Shown: piece after piece, positions 26,162 to 35,228 of the stretch | Numbering within the stretch: position 1 is the first letter of the stretch | How the letters are laid out: every line of letters starts with the position of its first letter | Assembly: GCA_002395135.1 (NCBI GenBank) | Contig: DGWC01000001.1 | Location: forward strand, 331 to 44,075 | DNA from: Prevotella sp. UBA4268 | Lineage (GTDB): Bacteria; Bacteroidota; Bacteroidia; Bacteroidales; Bacteroidaceae | Direction: 5' to 3' | DNA: 43,745 bases | Position numbers and translations under genes: made by a program | Notes under the pieces: model-generated | Database searches by the model: none | Seen by the model: the letters and a program-made list of their open reading frames with translations, nothing else | Told to the model about the DNA's origin: nothing

Positions 26162-26185
26162 ATGTTTTTCGTTAACTTGCTTTTT

Positions 26186-27097
26186 CTATCTCGGCCCGAT
26201 AAACTTGTCACCATTGAGATGTATCATGTGATCTGGCACTTCTGCAACCCACACCTCCGTATCCCACGCAAGTTTATCAGAAAATTTCTTGAAAGTTTTC
26301 ATGTCAAGAAAAGCCGTAATATAGATTTTACCTGCCGCTACCCCCTTAGTCAAACTCTCCAACTCCACAATCCGCTTACCATCCATCGGACCTACGGAGG
26401 TGACAGACTCTATAAAATAAAGCCAGTTTTTGTCTTCACAATAGAGCACTACATCAGGCATCTTGTCATGAAGAGTGATGTCGAAACCAAGATCCCTGAG
26501 TTTTTCTTCGTTCTTGACTAGGTCTTTATCGGTTGTGTCTCCAACATAAAGGCATTCTGATCCAGCGGCAAAACGCGGTGTAAAAACTTCTATAATGGCT
26601 TTCTGCAATTGATTATGCGCGCCAGGGCTGAACGTGTAATTACGACCGTTTACCTTTACCGGCATTTTCTGCTTCCGTTTCTTTGAAGAATAAAGGTCTA
26701 TTAAGGCCACATGCTGTTCCTGAAATGTCCTGAGAGCCTCATTATCAGTATCTATATTACGCAAAACGGCCAGAAACTCATGAGTGATACGCCAACGATA
26801 GTTGGGGCTGTTGGTTGCCATACCATTATCTTCCACCATGGCTGCATTGCGGAAATTGTGAAGTGCCTGTTTGCGAAAGGTCTCACGAGAGTTTTCTGCA
26901 TAACCAGTATAATAATTTACATTGGCAAACGTGATGATATCATGGACTCTGAGCCACTCATTGGTAGCACGTTTCCAGGGCGTATTCTTCTTCATATTTG
27001 CCAACGCCAAAATTGAGTGCACGCATACATTAGACTGCAGTTTCTGTGGAAATCCCACGTCGCTCAAAATCTTTTTTAAAGCATCTACCTTATCCAT
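26186..27097 (-). CDS. Type II restriction endonuclease, BsuBI/PstI family
   Basis: The product has 303 residues from the ATG at 27097. The C-terminal part holds the family's PD-(D/E)xK-like core: AGSECLYVGDTTDKDLV, then MPDVVLYCEDKNWLYFIESV with Asp215 and Glu230, followed by TSVGPMDGKR. This closely resembles PstI and BsuBI, which cut CTGCAG, so that site is predicted, not proven. The N-terminal part (to about 150) is the helical domain of the family. The frame opens at 27163, but that start lies 79 nt inside the methyltransferase gene; 27097 overlaps it by only 13 nt and gives a length near BsuBI/PstI (about 316-326). The gene is AT-rich compared with its surroundings and itself contains a CTGCAG (27035-27040), so it depends on methylation for safety. 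Confidence 0.87.
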   Translation of the reverse strand: MDKVDALKKILSDVGFPQKLQSNVCVHSILALANMKKNTPWKRATNEWLRVHDIITFANVNYYTGYAENSRETFRKQALHNFRNAAMVEDNGMATNSPNYRWRITHEFLAVLRNIDTDNEALRTFQEQHVALIDLYSSKKRKQKMPVKVNGRNYTFSPGAHNQLQKAIIEVFTPRFAAGSECLYVGDTTDKDLVKNEEKLRDLGFDITLHDKMPDVVLYCEDKNWLYFIESVTSVGPMDGKRIVELESLTKGVAAGKIYITAFLDMKTFKKFSDKLAWDTEVWVAEVPDHMIHLNGDKFIGPR

Positions 27098-28542
27098 TTG
27101 TTTACAATTTGGTTGCAGTTTTCTTCTGATAATTCCAACAGGCTCATTTCCCTCCCCATCCATTCTATTATTTTTTTTCCTGGTATGGGAATCGTATTCA
27201 TTTCTGTCGCATTAACCTGTGTTGAACCGTTTAATATTCTATAATAGTCATCATAAAGGGTTGAGCCGAATAATGCATATAAGCCGTATGCTATGAATTC
27301 CGACTCACATTCTATAAAATTTATCTTATTGTGCGTACTGACATAAGGGTATTCGCAAAAATCTCTTGCCAAATACACACCACATTGTAAACGCCTTGAT
27401 TCCTCTTTCGACGTGAATCGCTTGACAAAAAGATAATTTACGTTCTTTTGTCGATATGACTGCCTTTCTGTCAAGATATACTCACCTGCACGTCCTTGAG
27501 GCCAAATAACCTTGCCGTTCCGAATATGCTGAGCGTAAAAAAGCGGACAAGCGCCATCTTCTGGAGAATCTCTTAAAACTTCACGCGTTCTGAAATCAAC
27601 AATTAAGCCCGTTTTCATTTTCATTCGTAGACTTTCCAACGTTTCATGGAGTTTACCAATTCGCGACATCACTGTTTCCTGTTCTTTATTCGTAACAAGA
27701 TAAACATAATTATTTTCAGAAACCACCTTATTATAATCAATGCTAATCTTATTCAAACAAGTAAAGTCTGATGACAAAGACGTGGTGATGGATATCTGTG
27801 AAGGTTGTACATCCGATTTCTTCACCTGTACAATCATTGTTTCCTGCAACACGGGGTCACTGTCAAAGACTTTATCACGGCTTTCAAAAAGATGAATATG
27901 TTCTATTACACATTCCCTGAACAAATACTTGCGGAACTGGCCAAAATAGGCTCCAGATGTCCATGAACGCGGAATAATATAAACCAACTCTCCACCCTGT
28001 GCCAAGTTATATATTCCCATTGCCATGAACAAGAAATAAAGATTCGGAGCACCATGACATACCTCTTGCATGGCAATTGCCTCTGGAGCATCTTTGCCAA
28101 TTTTCAGATAAGGCGGATTGCCTATCACTAAATGATAAGAATTCCTATCATCAAACACAAAAGAAGTCTCTCTGTTGAATTGCTGGGTAGTGATGTAATT
28201 GTCGGAACTTAACCTGTACCTTATATTATCATATGCCTTTAAGATTGTCAGATTCTCTGCCAAAACCCTCATGACTTTGGGGTCGTTCTCATAACAAGTA
28301 AGAGTTATTTCCCCTTGATAGCCCTCTGTTAGCAGTCGTTCTATCAAGGCAATGGAAAGAACACCTGTTCCTGCTCCAGCATCCAAAATATTGATTTCAG
28401 GAAGACTCATATCTATGTTGAACATAGAAGCCATAAAACGAGCGGACGATTCCGCTGTGAAGAATTGTCCGTATTTCTTGCGTTCTCCTTTTCTGACAGA
28501 GTTCACAAAAGATTTTGTCGCTGCTATAACTTTGTCTAACAT
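27085..28542 (-). CDS. Type II DNA adenine-N6 methyltransferase, partner of the BsuBI/PstI-type endonuclease
   Basis: The 485-residue methyltransferase has motifs in gamma-class order: motif X-like GQFFT at 25-29, the S-adenosylmethionine site DAGAGTG at 54-60, acidic CYENDP at about 83-88, and catalytic NPPY at 142-145. The long C-terminal part (about 300-485) is the target-recognition region. It should methylate adenine in the site cut by the adjacent enzyme (CTGCAG predicted). The methyltransferase is transcribed first and the endonuclease gene overlaps its last 13 nt, which helps delay the nuclease. No small controller (C protein) gene is present. Codon use and base composition are clearly more AT-rich than the flanking dehydrogenase and DUF4332 genes, suggesting horizontal gain. 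Confidence 0.9.
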   Translation of the reverse strand: MLDKVIAATKSFVNSVRKGERKKYGQFFTAESSARFMASMFNIDMSLPEINILDAGAGTGVLSIALIERLLTEGYQGEITLTCYENDPKVMRVLAENLTILKAYDNIRYRLSSDNYITTQQFNRETSFVFDDRNSYHLVIGNPPYLKIGKDAPEAIAMQEVCHGAPNLYFLFMAMGIYNLAQGGELVYIIPRSWTSGAYFGQFRKYLFRECVIEHIHLFESRDKVFDSDPVLQETMIVQVKKSDVQPSQISITTSLSSDFTCLNKISIDYNKVVSENNYVYLVTNKEQETVMSRIGKLHETLESLRMKMKTGLIVDFRTREVLRDSPEDGACPLFYAQHIRNGKVIWPQGRAGEYILTERQSYRQKNVNYLFVKRFTSKEESRRLQCGVYLARDFCEYPYVSTHNKINFIECESEFIAYGLYALFGSTLYDDYYRILNGSTQVNATEMNTIPIPGKKIIEWMGREMSLLELSEENCNQIVNKWIR

Positions 28543-28550
28543 TCAGAATG

Positions 28551-28558
28551 CAAAGTTA
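28551..28558 (-). promoter_or_regulatory. -7 box of the restriction-modification pair
   Basis: It reads TAACTTTG on the minus strand, 8 bp before the methyltransferase ATG at 28542, so the leader would be only a few bases. No -33 element is visible. The rest of the gap to 28708 shows no gene. Confidence 0.5.
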
Positions 28559-28708
28559 GCAATAAATCTTCAGAACCGCTCTTTTTTAACAAAGTTTTTT
28601 CAGAAAGAAAACAAAACCGATGTTACCCAAAATAACAAATGCTCTTGACGAGAGAAAAACCATGGTCTTTAAATGTTCAACATCTAAAAAACAGGAGGAA
28701 AAGAAGAA

Positions 28709-28739
28709 GAAGAGTGAAGAACGGGGGTCTTCACTCTTC
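28709..28739 (-). terminator. Terminator of the DUF4332 gene
   Basis: A perfect 12-bp stem (GAAGAGTGAAGA 28709-28720 with 28728-28739) has a 7-nt loop and lies 7 bp past the stop. On the minus strand it is followed by a pyrimidine tract (TTCTTCTTTTCC). Confidence 0.75.
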
Positions 28740-28746
28740 ATTTTAT

Positions 28747-29154
28747 TTAATACTCCATCACTGCGGGCAGTTCGCCTGCCTCAGCCACCATGCGCTCCAC
28801 TTCCTTGAGAGCGGGAACACGGCCAACGAGATGCTTCTCAGCATTGATCTCCTCCAGTTTGGGCAGCAGGTTCTCTGGCTTGCGATGCTTCAACTCTTTC
28901 ACGGTGTCTACTCCAGCAGCCTCTAACAATTCGGCAAACTGCGGACCGATGCCTTTGATACGAATGAGGTCGGCATGGTTGGCCCATGTGAGAATCAGTT
29001 TTCCGCTGATGCCTGTCTCTTCTTCCAAAGCCTTGCGGCCTGCCGGCTTGGCACATTTCTCCAGGAGGATGTCTGTATCTGTAACACCAACAGCGAGCAG
29101 TTTCTCTGCGTAAACGGGACCGATGCCTTCTACATCAATGATTTTGTACTTCAT
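28747..29154 (-). CDS. DUF4332 (helix-hairpin-helix) protein
   Basis: The 135-residue cytoplasmic protein has no signal peptide. Two helix-hairpin-helix-like segments are visible: IDVEGIGPVYAEKLLAVGV at about 6-24 and IRIKGIGPQFAELLEAAGV at about 63-81, each with the GIGP turn typical of non-specific DNA-binding hairpins. This matches the DUF4332 layout, common in Bacteroidota. The rest is helical and charged (KELKHRKPENLLPKLEEIN). A role in binding DNA is suggested by the fold only. It has its own promoter (29201-29231) and terminator (28709-28739), so it is monocistronic. Confidence 0.82.
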   Translation of the reverse strand: MKYKIIDVEGIGPVYAEKLLAVGVTDTDILLEKCAKPAGRKALEEETGISGKLILTWANHADLIRIKGIGPQFAELLEAAGVDTVKELKHRKPENLLPKLEEINAEKHLVGRVPALKEVERMVAEAGELPAVMEY

Positions 29155-29200
29155 AATTGTATTTGGTTTTTGTTAAACATATGAATAAAATAAAGTGTTA

Positions 29201-29231
29201 CAAATTTAGTGTATTATTTCCTAAACTGCAA
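29201..29231 (-). promoter_or_regulatory. Promoter of the DUF4332 gene
   Basis: On the minus strand, a TTG -33 core (29231-29229, context TGTTGC) and TAAATTTG (29208-29201) are 20 bp apart, 46 bp before the ATG at 29154. Confidence 0.65.
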
Positions 29232-29281
29232 CACTTTTGGATGTTTTTTAACAAAGTTTCTTATTCCGTTTCCTATGCCTT

Positions 29282-30724
29282 TTATTCGTCATACTGGAAG
29301 AGCGGATCCTCGGGCATTACCATAATTGGCTTCTGCGCAGCCAACTTCAGCATGTCGGCGGGAACATACTTCTTGTTGACCACCAGGCGGAACATGTACT
29401 CACGGAACCAGCGGTCGGTCATAATCAGACAGCCTTTCTGTCCCCATGCAGGTCCCCAAGAGTTCTCCACTTTCCATTTCGTGGCCTTACCCTGTGCATC
29501 AAGATCGACGGCGGTGAGCGTCATGGCGTGCGTGGAGCCGCTGTCGTAGGTGGAGATGCGCTGTGCCTTGTCCATCGGGAACTCGGTGTCGAAGAGCATG
29601 GCATAGTCGTAGTTGTCAAGGTCTGCATATCCGCGTGCGCGGTCGAGTTGCTTGCTCACGTCGTAACTGCTATAGAGTTTACGTCCGTCTTTCAGCGAAG
29701 CAATGGCAAGTTGCTCGATGTCGTCCATGGGCAGGTTGAGATAAACCCAGTTGGTTCCGTCTTGCACGTGGCGGTCGTATTCCACTTCGTAGGTCTTGTA
29801 GTAGTCGCGGCGCGGGTCGTTCATCACCATGATGAATGTGCCGTTGAGTTTTTCGCCCACCACTTCCTTATAGAATGATTGCGGCGTATAGGTCTTGGGG
29901 GCAGAGAGAGCCTTTCCGTTCTTGTCCTTGAAGGTGTATGTGAACTCCTTAACAGGCTCGCCCAGCGTCAGTGACAGCATGCGATACACCTCGGCCAGCA
30001 TCTGCGTCTTGGCTTTGTTGATATCCTTGGCGCTCTTTCCCTTCTGCACCATGTCGCGCAACAGCAGTCCCTGTTCGCGCAGTTTGCTCTTCAGCAGGCG
30101 AGCCATCACGTTGGTGTTGTCGGCAGAATAGGTTTCTGGCATGACATCCTTTGGCACCAGACCGTAACGCTCAGTGAGATCGGACACACCACAGAATGTT
30201 CCGCCGTCGCCAATCGGGTGATGGAAGAAGAACTGCACGCGCATGTCGTCCATAGGTTTCTTACCTGTGTCGATGACTCCTTGCAGGAAAAGATTCGACT
30301 TTTCCAACTGATCCCAGAAGAAGAGATAGTCTTGTGAGAATTCAAGTTGCACACTGGTGTCGGCGGGTTTGAAGCCTGCCACTTCATCAGTGCGGTTGGC
30401 AAAGTTGGAACGCAGCACGTTCATGCCACTAAACATCCAGCAACGGCCTGAACTCTTCTGGTCGGTAATGCTCTGGCTCTTGGTTTCCACGCTGAAGTGC
30501 GTGTCAAAAGCGCCTTGATGGGAAAAGTTCTTGGCCAGGTCGTCAATCTTGTTCAACGCCAGCGCATTGGCAACGACCTTTGACTGCGTGGTTGCCTTTT
30601 GAGCGTTCTGGATATCCTGAAGCATCTGCGATGTGATGCCCCCTCCCCTTTGCTGTGCCATGGCTGCCGCGCTCACAAGCAGCAGACCAGCCATCACCAA
30701 ACTGTTTTTTTTCATAGTTTTCAT
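29282..30724 (-). CDS. Exported papain-fold aminopeptidase, bleomycin hydrolase-like (family C1B)
   Basis: The 480-residue cysteine peptidase has the C1B triad: Cys95 in QKSSGRCWMFSG, His399 in GSTHAMTLTAVD and Asn421 in VENSWG. The C-terminus holds the usual late segment (GCLIMTDRWFREYMFRLVV). Classic bleomycin hydrolases and PepC are cytosolic; this one has a clear signal peptide (KKNSLVMAGLLLVSAAAMAQ), so it should act in the periplasm or at the surface, probably trimming peptides from the amino end. Two close ATGs (30724 and 30715) are possible starts. It lies 89 bp downstream of the lipoprotein gene on the same strand. There is no C-terminal type IX sorting domain. Family assignment is secure; the substrate is unknown. 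Confidence 0.88.
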   Translation of the reverse strand: MKTMKKNSLVMAGLLLVSAAAMAQQRGGGITSQMLQDIQNAQKATTQSKVVANALALNKIDDLAKNFSHQGAFDTHFSVETKSQSITDQKSSGRCWMFSGMNVLRSNFANRTDEVAGFKPADTSVQLEFSQDYLFFWDQLEKSNLFLQGVIDTGKKPMDDMRVQFFFHHPIGDGGTFCGVSDLTERYGLVPKDVMPETYSADNTNVMARLLKSKLREQGLLLRDMVQKGKSAKDINKAKTQMLAEVYRMLSLTLGEPVKEFTYTFKDKNGKALSAPKTYTPQSFYKEVVGEKLNGTFIMVMNDPRRDYYKTYEVEYDRHVQDGTNWVYLNLPMDDIEQLAIASLKDGRKLYSSYDVSKQLDRARGYADLDNYDYAMLFDTEFPMDKAQRISTYDSGSTHAMTLTAVDLDAQGKATKWKVENSWGPAWGQKGCLIMTDRWFREYMFRLVVNKKYVPADMLKLAAQKPIMVMPEDPLFQYDE

Positions 30725-30813
30725 ATAATACTGTTTTCAATAATTGATTTATCTGTTAAAACATTCAAGAATCCATGCTGCGGGAAAGCATTCACGGAGT
30801 GACTGCCTGCAGG

Positions 30814-31833
30814 TCATGGCATCCAGGAGAACACAATGCCTTTATACTGGGAACCACCCACAGAGTGCTTCTCGCCATTTGCAACGGTGACCGAATAGGA
30901 TTCTGTCTGAACATCCAAGTTCACGATATTGCCTGCAGCATCATATTGGTAGGCATAGTTACCCACAAAGTAGTATTCCGACTCTGCACTTTGAGGCGTG
31001 CACTTTTGAGTAATTGACGTGATGTCGAACTCAGGACACTTTCCGAAAAAGCCCATGTCGGCCAAATAGAGACTGTGGTCTAAGAAGAACCCACCTCTCC
31101 TGACAAATTCGATGTTAGTATACGGGCAGAACGAGTTGGCACGATTTGTGTTATAGCCAAAGGATACTTCATAGAAATACAAACTCGACGATCCAGGACT
31201 TGTGGTTGTCCAAGTAATCTTATCCAGCACCCCTCCATTCCAATGATAAAGTTCATCGGCAACTAATCTGTAGATAGCGCGGCCTCCCGAACTCACCAGT
31301 TCAGACTTCGTATACACCCTTTTGCGGGCGAGGCGGTCGCCCTGATAGTCATACACGGTGCTGTCAACGGAATGCAAAGTCTTGACGGGACTGAATTCCT
31401 TGGGACAATAAAACTTTTCCACCTGCTTGACTATCTTTCCGTCGCGTAAATAACAAACTGTTTCTGGCTCGTGGCTTTTCATGTTCACCGAGTTCGGCGC
31501 GAAGCGTGAAACATCCCACGAGCACTGCTCGACGACAATTGAATCAGCACCGCAATAGCGGAATGCAACGTATTCTTCGTCAGTTCCATTGTTAACAGGA
31601 CGAGTCACCCTGGACATCCTGCCAAATGAATCATAGTCGACATTCATCATCTGAGACAGATAGTTGACTTCTTTTAACTTGGCGTACGCACGGGGATGAA
31701 GGACACTTTCTGCAGATTCATCCCCAGAATCATCTCCACCGCAAGACACGCAAATCATCATGACTACGGCAAGACAAGACTTGACATAACCCGAAATCCG
31801 ACTTCTATTCACACACGCTTTATTTCGATTCAT
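30814..31833 (-). CDS. Putative lipoprotein with YD-like repeats (DUF4595-like)
   Basis: The product has 339 residues from the ATG at 31833. A basic N-terminus and hydrophobic segment (VKSCLAVVMMICVSC) end in a lipobox-like VSC followed by GGDDSGDES, the Asp/Ser-rich linker typical of Bacteroidota lipoproteins sent to the outer membrane. The mature part has repeated short tyrosine/aspartate segments (VDYDSFGRMSRV, VYDYQGDRLARKRV, YQYDAAGNIVNLDV), as in DUF4595-type proteins, probably beta-hairpins. The frame extends to a TTG at 31863, but this overlaps the promoter -7 box at 31861-31868, so 31833 is the start. Function unknown; no enzymatic motif seen. Confidence 0.72.
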   Translation of the reverse strand: MNRNKACVNRSRISGYVKSCLAVVMMICVSCGGDDSGDESAESVLHPRAYAKLKEVNYLSQMMNVDYDSFGRMSRVTRPVNNGTDEEYVAFRYCGADSIVVEQCSWDVSRFAPNSVNMKSHEPETVCYLRDGKIVKQVEKFYCPKEFSPVKTLHSVDSTVYDYQGDRLARKRVYTKSELVSSGGRAIYRLVADELYHWNGGVLDKITWTTTSPGSSSLYFYEVSFGYNTNRANSFCPYTNIEFVRRGGFFLDHSLYLADMGFFGKCPEFDITSITQKCTPQSAESEYYFVGNYAYQYDAAGNIVNLDVQTESYSVTVANGEKHSVGGSQYKGIVFSWMP

Positions 31834-31860
31834 ACACGCTTTATAATATGGATAGCCATG

Positions 31861-31892
31861 CAAAGATAGAAAAATTCCTCCAACGCGCCAAA
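31861..31892 (-). promoter_or_regulatory. Promoter of the lipoprotein gene
   Basis: On the minus strand, TTTG (31892-31889) and TATCTTTG (31868-31861) are 20 bp apart, a full consensus match. Its -33 box lies 13 bp from the -33 box of the divergent dxs promoter. Confidence 0.75.
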
Positions 31893-31905
31893 GATTCTAT
31901 CCTTT

Positions 31906-31939
31906 TTTGATGATTATTCGAAATAAATTCGTAACTTTG
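31906..31939 (+). promoter_or_regulatory. Promoter of dxs-trkA-trkH
   Basis: TTTG at 31906-31909 and TAACTTTG at 31932-31939 are 22 bp apart. The start of transcription would fall near 31946, about 20 nt before the TTG start of dxs. Confidence 0.7.
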
Positions 31940-31965
31940 CAAGGTTAAAGCCATTTTTCACAGAA

Positions 31966-33888
31966 TTGGAAACACCGAACTTAAATATACTCAACAAGAT
32001 TAACACACCCGACGATCTGAGGAGACTGAAAGTGGAAGAACTGCCTCAGGTGTGCAGGGAACTGCGCGAAGACATCGTGCAGGAACTGTCTGTCAACCCC
32101 GGCCATCTGGCGTCAAGTTTAGGTGTGGTGGAACTGACGGTGGCCCTGCACTATGTGTTTAACACGCCCGAAGACAGGATTGTCTGGGATGTGGGACATC
32201 AGGCCTACGGGCATAAGATTCTGACCGGACGCCGCGAGAAGTTCTGCACCAACCGCAAACTGAACGGGCTGATGCCCTTCCCCTCGCCAAAGGAAAGCGA
32301 ATACGACACCTTTACCTGCGGACATGCCTCAAACTCCATATCTGCGGCACTGGGCATGGCCGTGGCTGCCGACTTGGAAGCAAGAGACGGACAGCAGGAC
32401 AAAGACCAGAAGCGCCATGTGGTGGCCGTAATCGGCGACGGGGCCATGTCGGGCGGACTGGCATTCGAAGGACTGAACAACGCATCTTCATCGCCCAACG
32501 ACCTGCTGATTATACTGAACGACAACAACATGTCGATAGACCGCAGCGTGGGCGGAATGAAGGAATACCTGATCAACCTGAACACCAACGAGACCTATAA
32601 CCGCATCAGGTTCAAGGCTGCGCGCTGGCTGCATGGCAAAGGCATGCTGGAGGAAGACCGCCGCAAAGGACTCATCCGACTGAGCAATGCCGTGAAAAGT
32701 GCCATCAGTCATCAGCAGAATATCTTCGAAGGAATGAACATCCGCTATTTCGGTCCTTTCAACGGGCACGACGTAACGGAACTGGTGAGGCTGCTTAGGC
32801 AACTGAAGGACATGAAAGGACCGAAACTGCTTCACCTGCATACGAAGAAAGGATGCGGATATGCACCTGCAGAGAAAGACGTTACCGTGTGGCACGCGCC
32901 CGGCAAATTCGACGCAGAGACAGGAGAACGCATCACGGAAGACAATGGAAACAAACCGCCCAAGTTCCAGGATGTATTTGGAAACACGCTGCTGGAACTG
33001 GCCGAGCAGAACCCAAGAATCGTGGGAGTGACACCCGCCATGCCCACGGGATGCTCCATGAACATTATGATGAAAGCAATGCCAGAGCGCACCTTCGACG
33101 TGGGCATCGCTGAAGGACATGCCGTAACATTCTCTGCGGGAATGGCCAAAGACGGACTCCAGCCGTTCTGCAACATATACAGCGCCTTTTCACAACGCGC
33201 CTACGACAACATCATCCACGATGCTGCCATCCTGAATCTGCCGGTGGTGCTCTGCTTCGACCGTGCCGGACTGGTGGGAGAAGACGGAGCCACGCATCAC
33301 GGAGCCTTCGATTTGGCTGCTCTGCGCCCCGTGCCAAACCTCACCATCTCATCACCTTTGAACGAGCATGAACTGAGAAAGTTGATGTACACCGCCCAGT
33401 TACCAGGGAAAGGAACCTTCGTTATCCGCTATCCGCGCGGCAGAGGAGTGCTGGTGGACTGGAAATGTCCGCTGGAAGAGATACAAGTGGGCAAGGGAAC
33501 AAAACTCAAGGACGGCAGCGACATGGCCATCCTGAGCCTGGGACCTATTGGCAACAACGTGACAAAAGCCTTGGAGCAACTTGCCACAGAAAGCCCCAAC
33601 CTCTCTATCGCCCACTATGACATGCGCTTCCTGAAGCCCCTCGACGAAGAGATTCTGAAAGAGGTGGGGCAGCGTTTCAGCAAAGTTATCACCATCGAAG
33701 ACGGAACAAGATGCGGAGGACTGGGCTCGGCTGTCCTTGAATGGATGAGCGACCACGGATTCTCGCCCGTCGTTAAACGGCTCGGACTGCCCGACGAATT
33801 CATCGAGCACGGACCGGTAAACGAACTCCAACAGATAGCGGGCATCGATGTAGAAACCATTAAAGAAACCATCAAGAGTATCATATGA
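31966..33888 (+). CDS. dxs: 1-Deoxy-D-xylulose-5-phosphate synthase
   Basis: The 640-residue thiamine-diphosphate enzyme condenses pyruvate and glyceraldehyde 3-phosphate, opening the MEP isoprenoid route. The N-domain has [19 protein letters not shown] and [13 protein letters not shown]. The ThDP/Mg motif runs from GDGAMSGG (157-164) to NDNNMSID. The central domain has the conserved Glu region [13 protein letters not shown] and FSQRAYDN, then [17 protein letters not shown]-terminal transketolase domain follows. The only start compatible with full-length homology and the promoter is TTG at 31966; there is no in-frame ATG before the NPGHLA block. The last 4 nt overlap trkA (ATGA), so translation is coupled. 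Confidence 0.95.
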   Translation: METPNLNILNKINTPDDLRRLKVEELPQVCRELREDIVQELSVNPGHLASSLGVVELTVALHYVFNTPEDRIVWDVGHQAYGHKILTGRREKFCTNRKLNGLMPFPSPKESEYDTFTCGHASNSISAALGMAVAADLEARDGQQDKDQKRHVVAVIGDGAMSGGLAFEGLNNASSSPNDLLIILNDNNMSIDRSVGGMKEYLINLNTNETYNRIRFKAARWLHGKGMLEEDRRKGLIRLSNAVKSAISHQQNIFEGMNIRYFGPFNGHDVTELVRLLRQLKDMKGPKLLHLHTKKGCGYAPAEKDVTVWHAPGKFDAETGERITEDNGNKPPKFQDVFGNTLLELAEQNPRIVGVTPAMPTGCSMNIMMKAMPERTFDVGIAEGHAVTFSAGMAKDGLQPFCNIYSAFSQRAYDNIIHDAAILNLPVVLCFDRAGLVGEDGATHHGAFDLAALRPVPNLTISSPLNEHELRKLMYTAQLPGKGTFVIRYPRGRGVLVDWKCPLEEIQVGKGTKLKDGSDMAILSLGPIGNNVTKALEQLATESPNLSIAHYDMRFLKPLDEEILKEVGQRFSKVITIEDGTRCGGLGSAVLEWMSDHGFSPVVKRLGLPDEFIEHGPVNELQQIAGIDVETIKETIKSII

Positions 33889-35228
33889 AAATCATTATCG
33901 CTGGCGCATACGCCATTGGAACCCACTTGGCCAAACTGCTCTCAAGGAACAATCAGGACACGGTGCTGATAGACAGCGATGAAGAACGGCTGGCCGCCAT
34001 CAACAGCGATTATGACCTGATGACGGTGCATGCCTCTGCCTCGAAAGTGAAAACGCTGAAAGATGCCGGTGTGAGCGGTGCCGACCTGTTTATTGCCGTA
34101 ACCCTTGATGAGAATCTGAACATGAATGCCTGCATGCTTGCCAAGGCACTGGGTGCCAAGCGTACCGTGGCGAAGGTGGACAACTACGAGTATACCGACC
34201 CGAAACTGAAAGATTTTTTCGACAATGTGGGCATTTCCTCGCTCATATACCCGGAGAACCTGGCGGCCAGAGATATTGCCAACGGGCTGAAAATGTCGTG
34301 GGTGAGACAGCGATGGGACGTGCACGACGGAGCACTGGTAATGCTCGGAATCAAGTTGCGCGAGACCTGTGAGATACTAAACGAGCCGCTCAAAGACCTG
34401 TGCAAGCCGGAATCACCATACCACATCGTTGCCGTGAAAAGGGGCGAAGACACCATCATACCGAGGGGCGACGATGTTTTGAAACTCAACGACCTGGCCT
34501 ATTTCATGACCACACGCAACTATATTCCCTACATCCGCAAGATTGTGGGAAAAGAACACTATGTGGACGTGAAGAACGTGATGATCATGGGGGGCGGCGC
34601 AACGGCCGTAAGAGCCACCACGCTGATGCCCGAATACATGAACACGAAGATCATAGAACAGGACGAGGGGCGCTGCGAGAAACTGAACGAACTGATTGAC
34701 ACGGACCGCGTGATGGTGATTCACGGTGACGGCCGCGACATGGCACTGCTCAACGAAGAAGGTATCAAGAACACACAGGCATTCGTAGCACTGACAGGCA
34801 ATGCGGAGACGAACATTCTGGCTTGTCTCACCGCCAAGCGTCTGGGCGTGCGCAAGACGGTGGCCATGGTGGAAAACCTTGACTATGTGAGCATGGCCGA
34901 AAGCCTTGACATAGGAACCATCGTCAACAAGAAAGCACTTGCCGCCAGTTATATCTACCAGATGATGCTGGATGCGGATGTCAACAACATCCGATTCCTC
35001 ATGACGGCCAATGCCGATGTGGCGGAGTTCACCGCACAGCAGGGCTCAAAAGTGACACGCAAGAAAGTGTTTGAACTGGGTTTGCCCAAAGGCGCTACCA
35101 TCGGAGGACTGGTGAGACACGGCGAAGGTCATCTCGTGTCGGGTGGCACACAGATAGAGGCTGGCGACATCGTGGTGGTATTCTGCCACAATATCAACAT
35201 GTCGAAAATAGAGAAATACTTCAATTAA
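33885..35228 (+). CDS. trkA: Trk potassium uptake regulatory protein TrkA
   Basis: The 447-residue cytoplasmic protein contains two tandem RCK units, the arrangement of TrkA. The first nucleotide-binding domain begins [19 protein letters not shown] with an acidic residue ending strand 2 (LIDSDEERL); the third glycine position of GxGxxG is Tyr here. The second starts near 232 ([35 protein letters not shown]). Each is followed by a smaller TrkA_C-like subdomain ([43 protein letters not shown]). TrkA binds NAD(H) or ATP and gates the membrane subunit TrkH. It overlaps dxs by 4 nt and trkH by 1 nt, so the three are translated as one unit. Confidence 0.94.
   Translation: MKIIIAGAYAIGTHLAKLLSRNNQDTVLIDSDEERLAAINSDYDLMTVHASASKVKTLKDAGVSGADLFIAVTLDENLNMNACMLAKALGAKRTVAKVDNYEYTDPKLKDFFDNVGISSLIYPENLAARDIANGLKMSWVRQRWDVHDGALVMLGIKLRETCEILNEPLKDLCKPESPYHIVAVKRGEDTIIPRGDDVLKLNDLAYFMTTRNYIPYIRKIVGKEHYVDVKNVMIMGGGATAVRATTLMPEYMNTKIIEQDEGRCEKLNELIDTDRVMVIHGDGRDMALLNEEGIKNTQAFVALTGNAETNILACLTAKRLGVRKTVAMVENLDYVSMAESLDIGTIVNKKALAASYIYQMMLDADVNNIRFLMTANADVAEFTAQQGSKVTRKKVFELGLPKGATIGGLVRHGEGHLVSGGTQIEAGDIVVVFCHNINMSKIEKYFN

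Noticed and set aside
26186..28542. Type I or BREX/DISARM-like defence locus
   Set aside because: Only a gamma-class methyltransferase and a BsuBI/PstI-type nuclease are present; no specificity, helicase or Pgl-type genes beside them.
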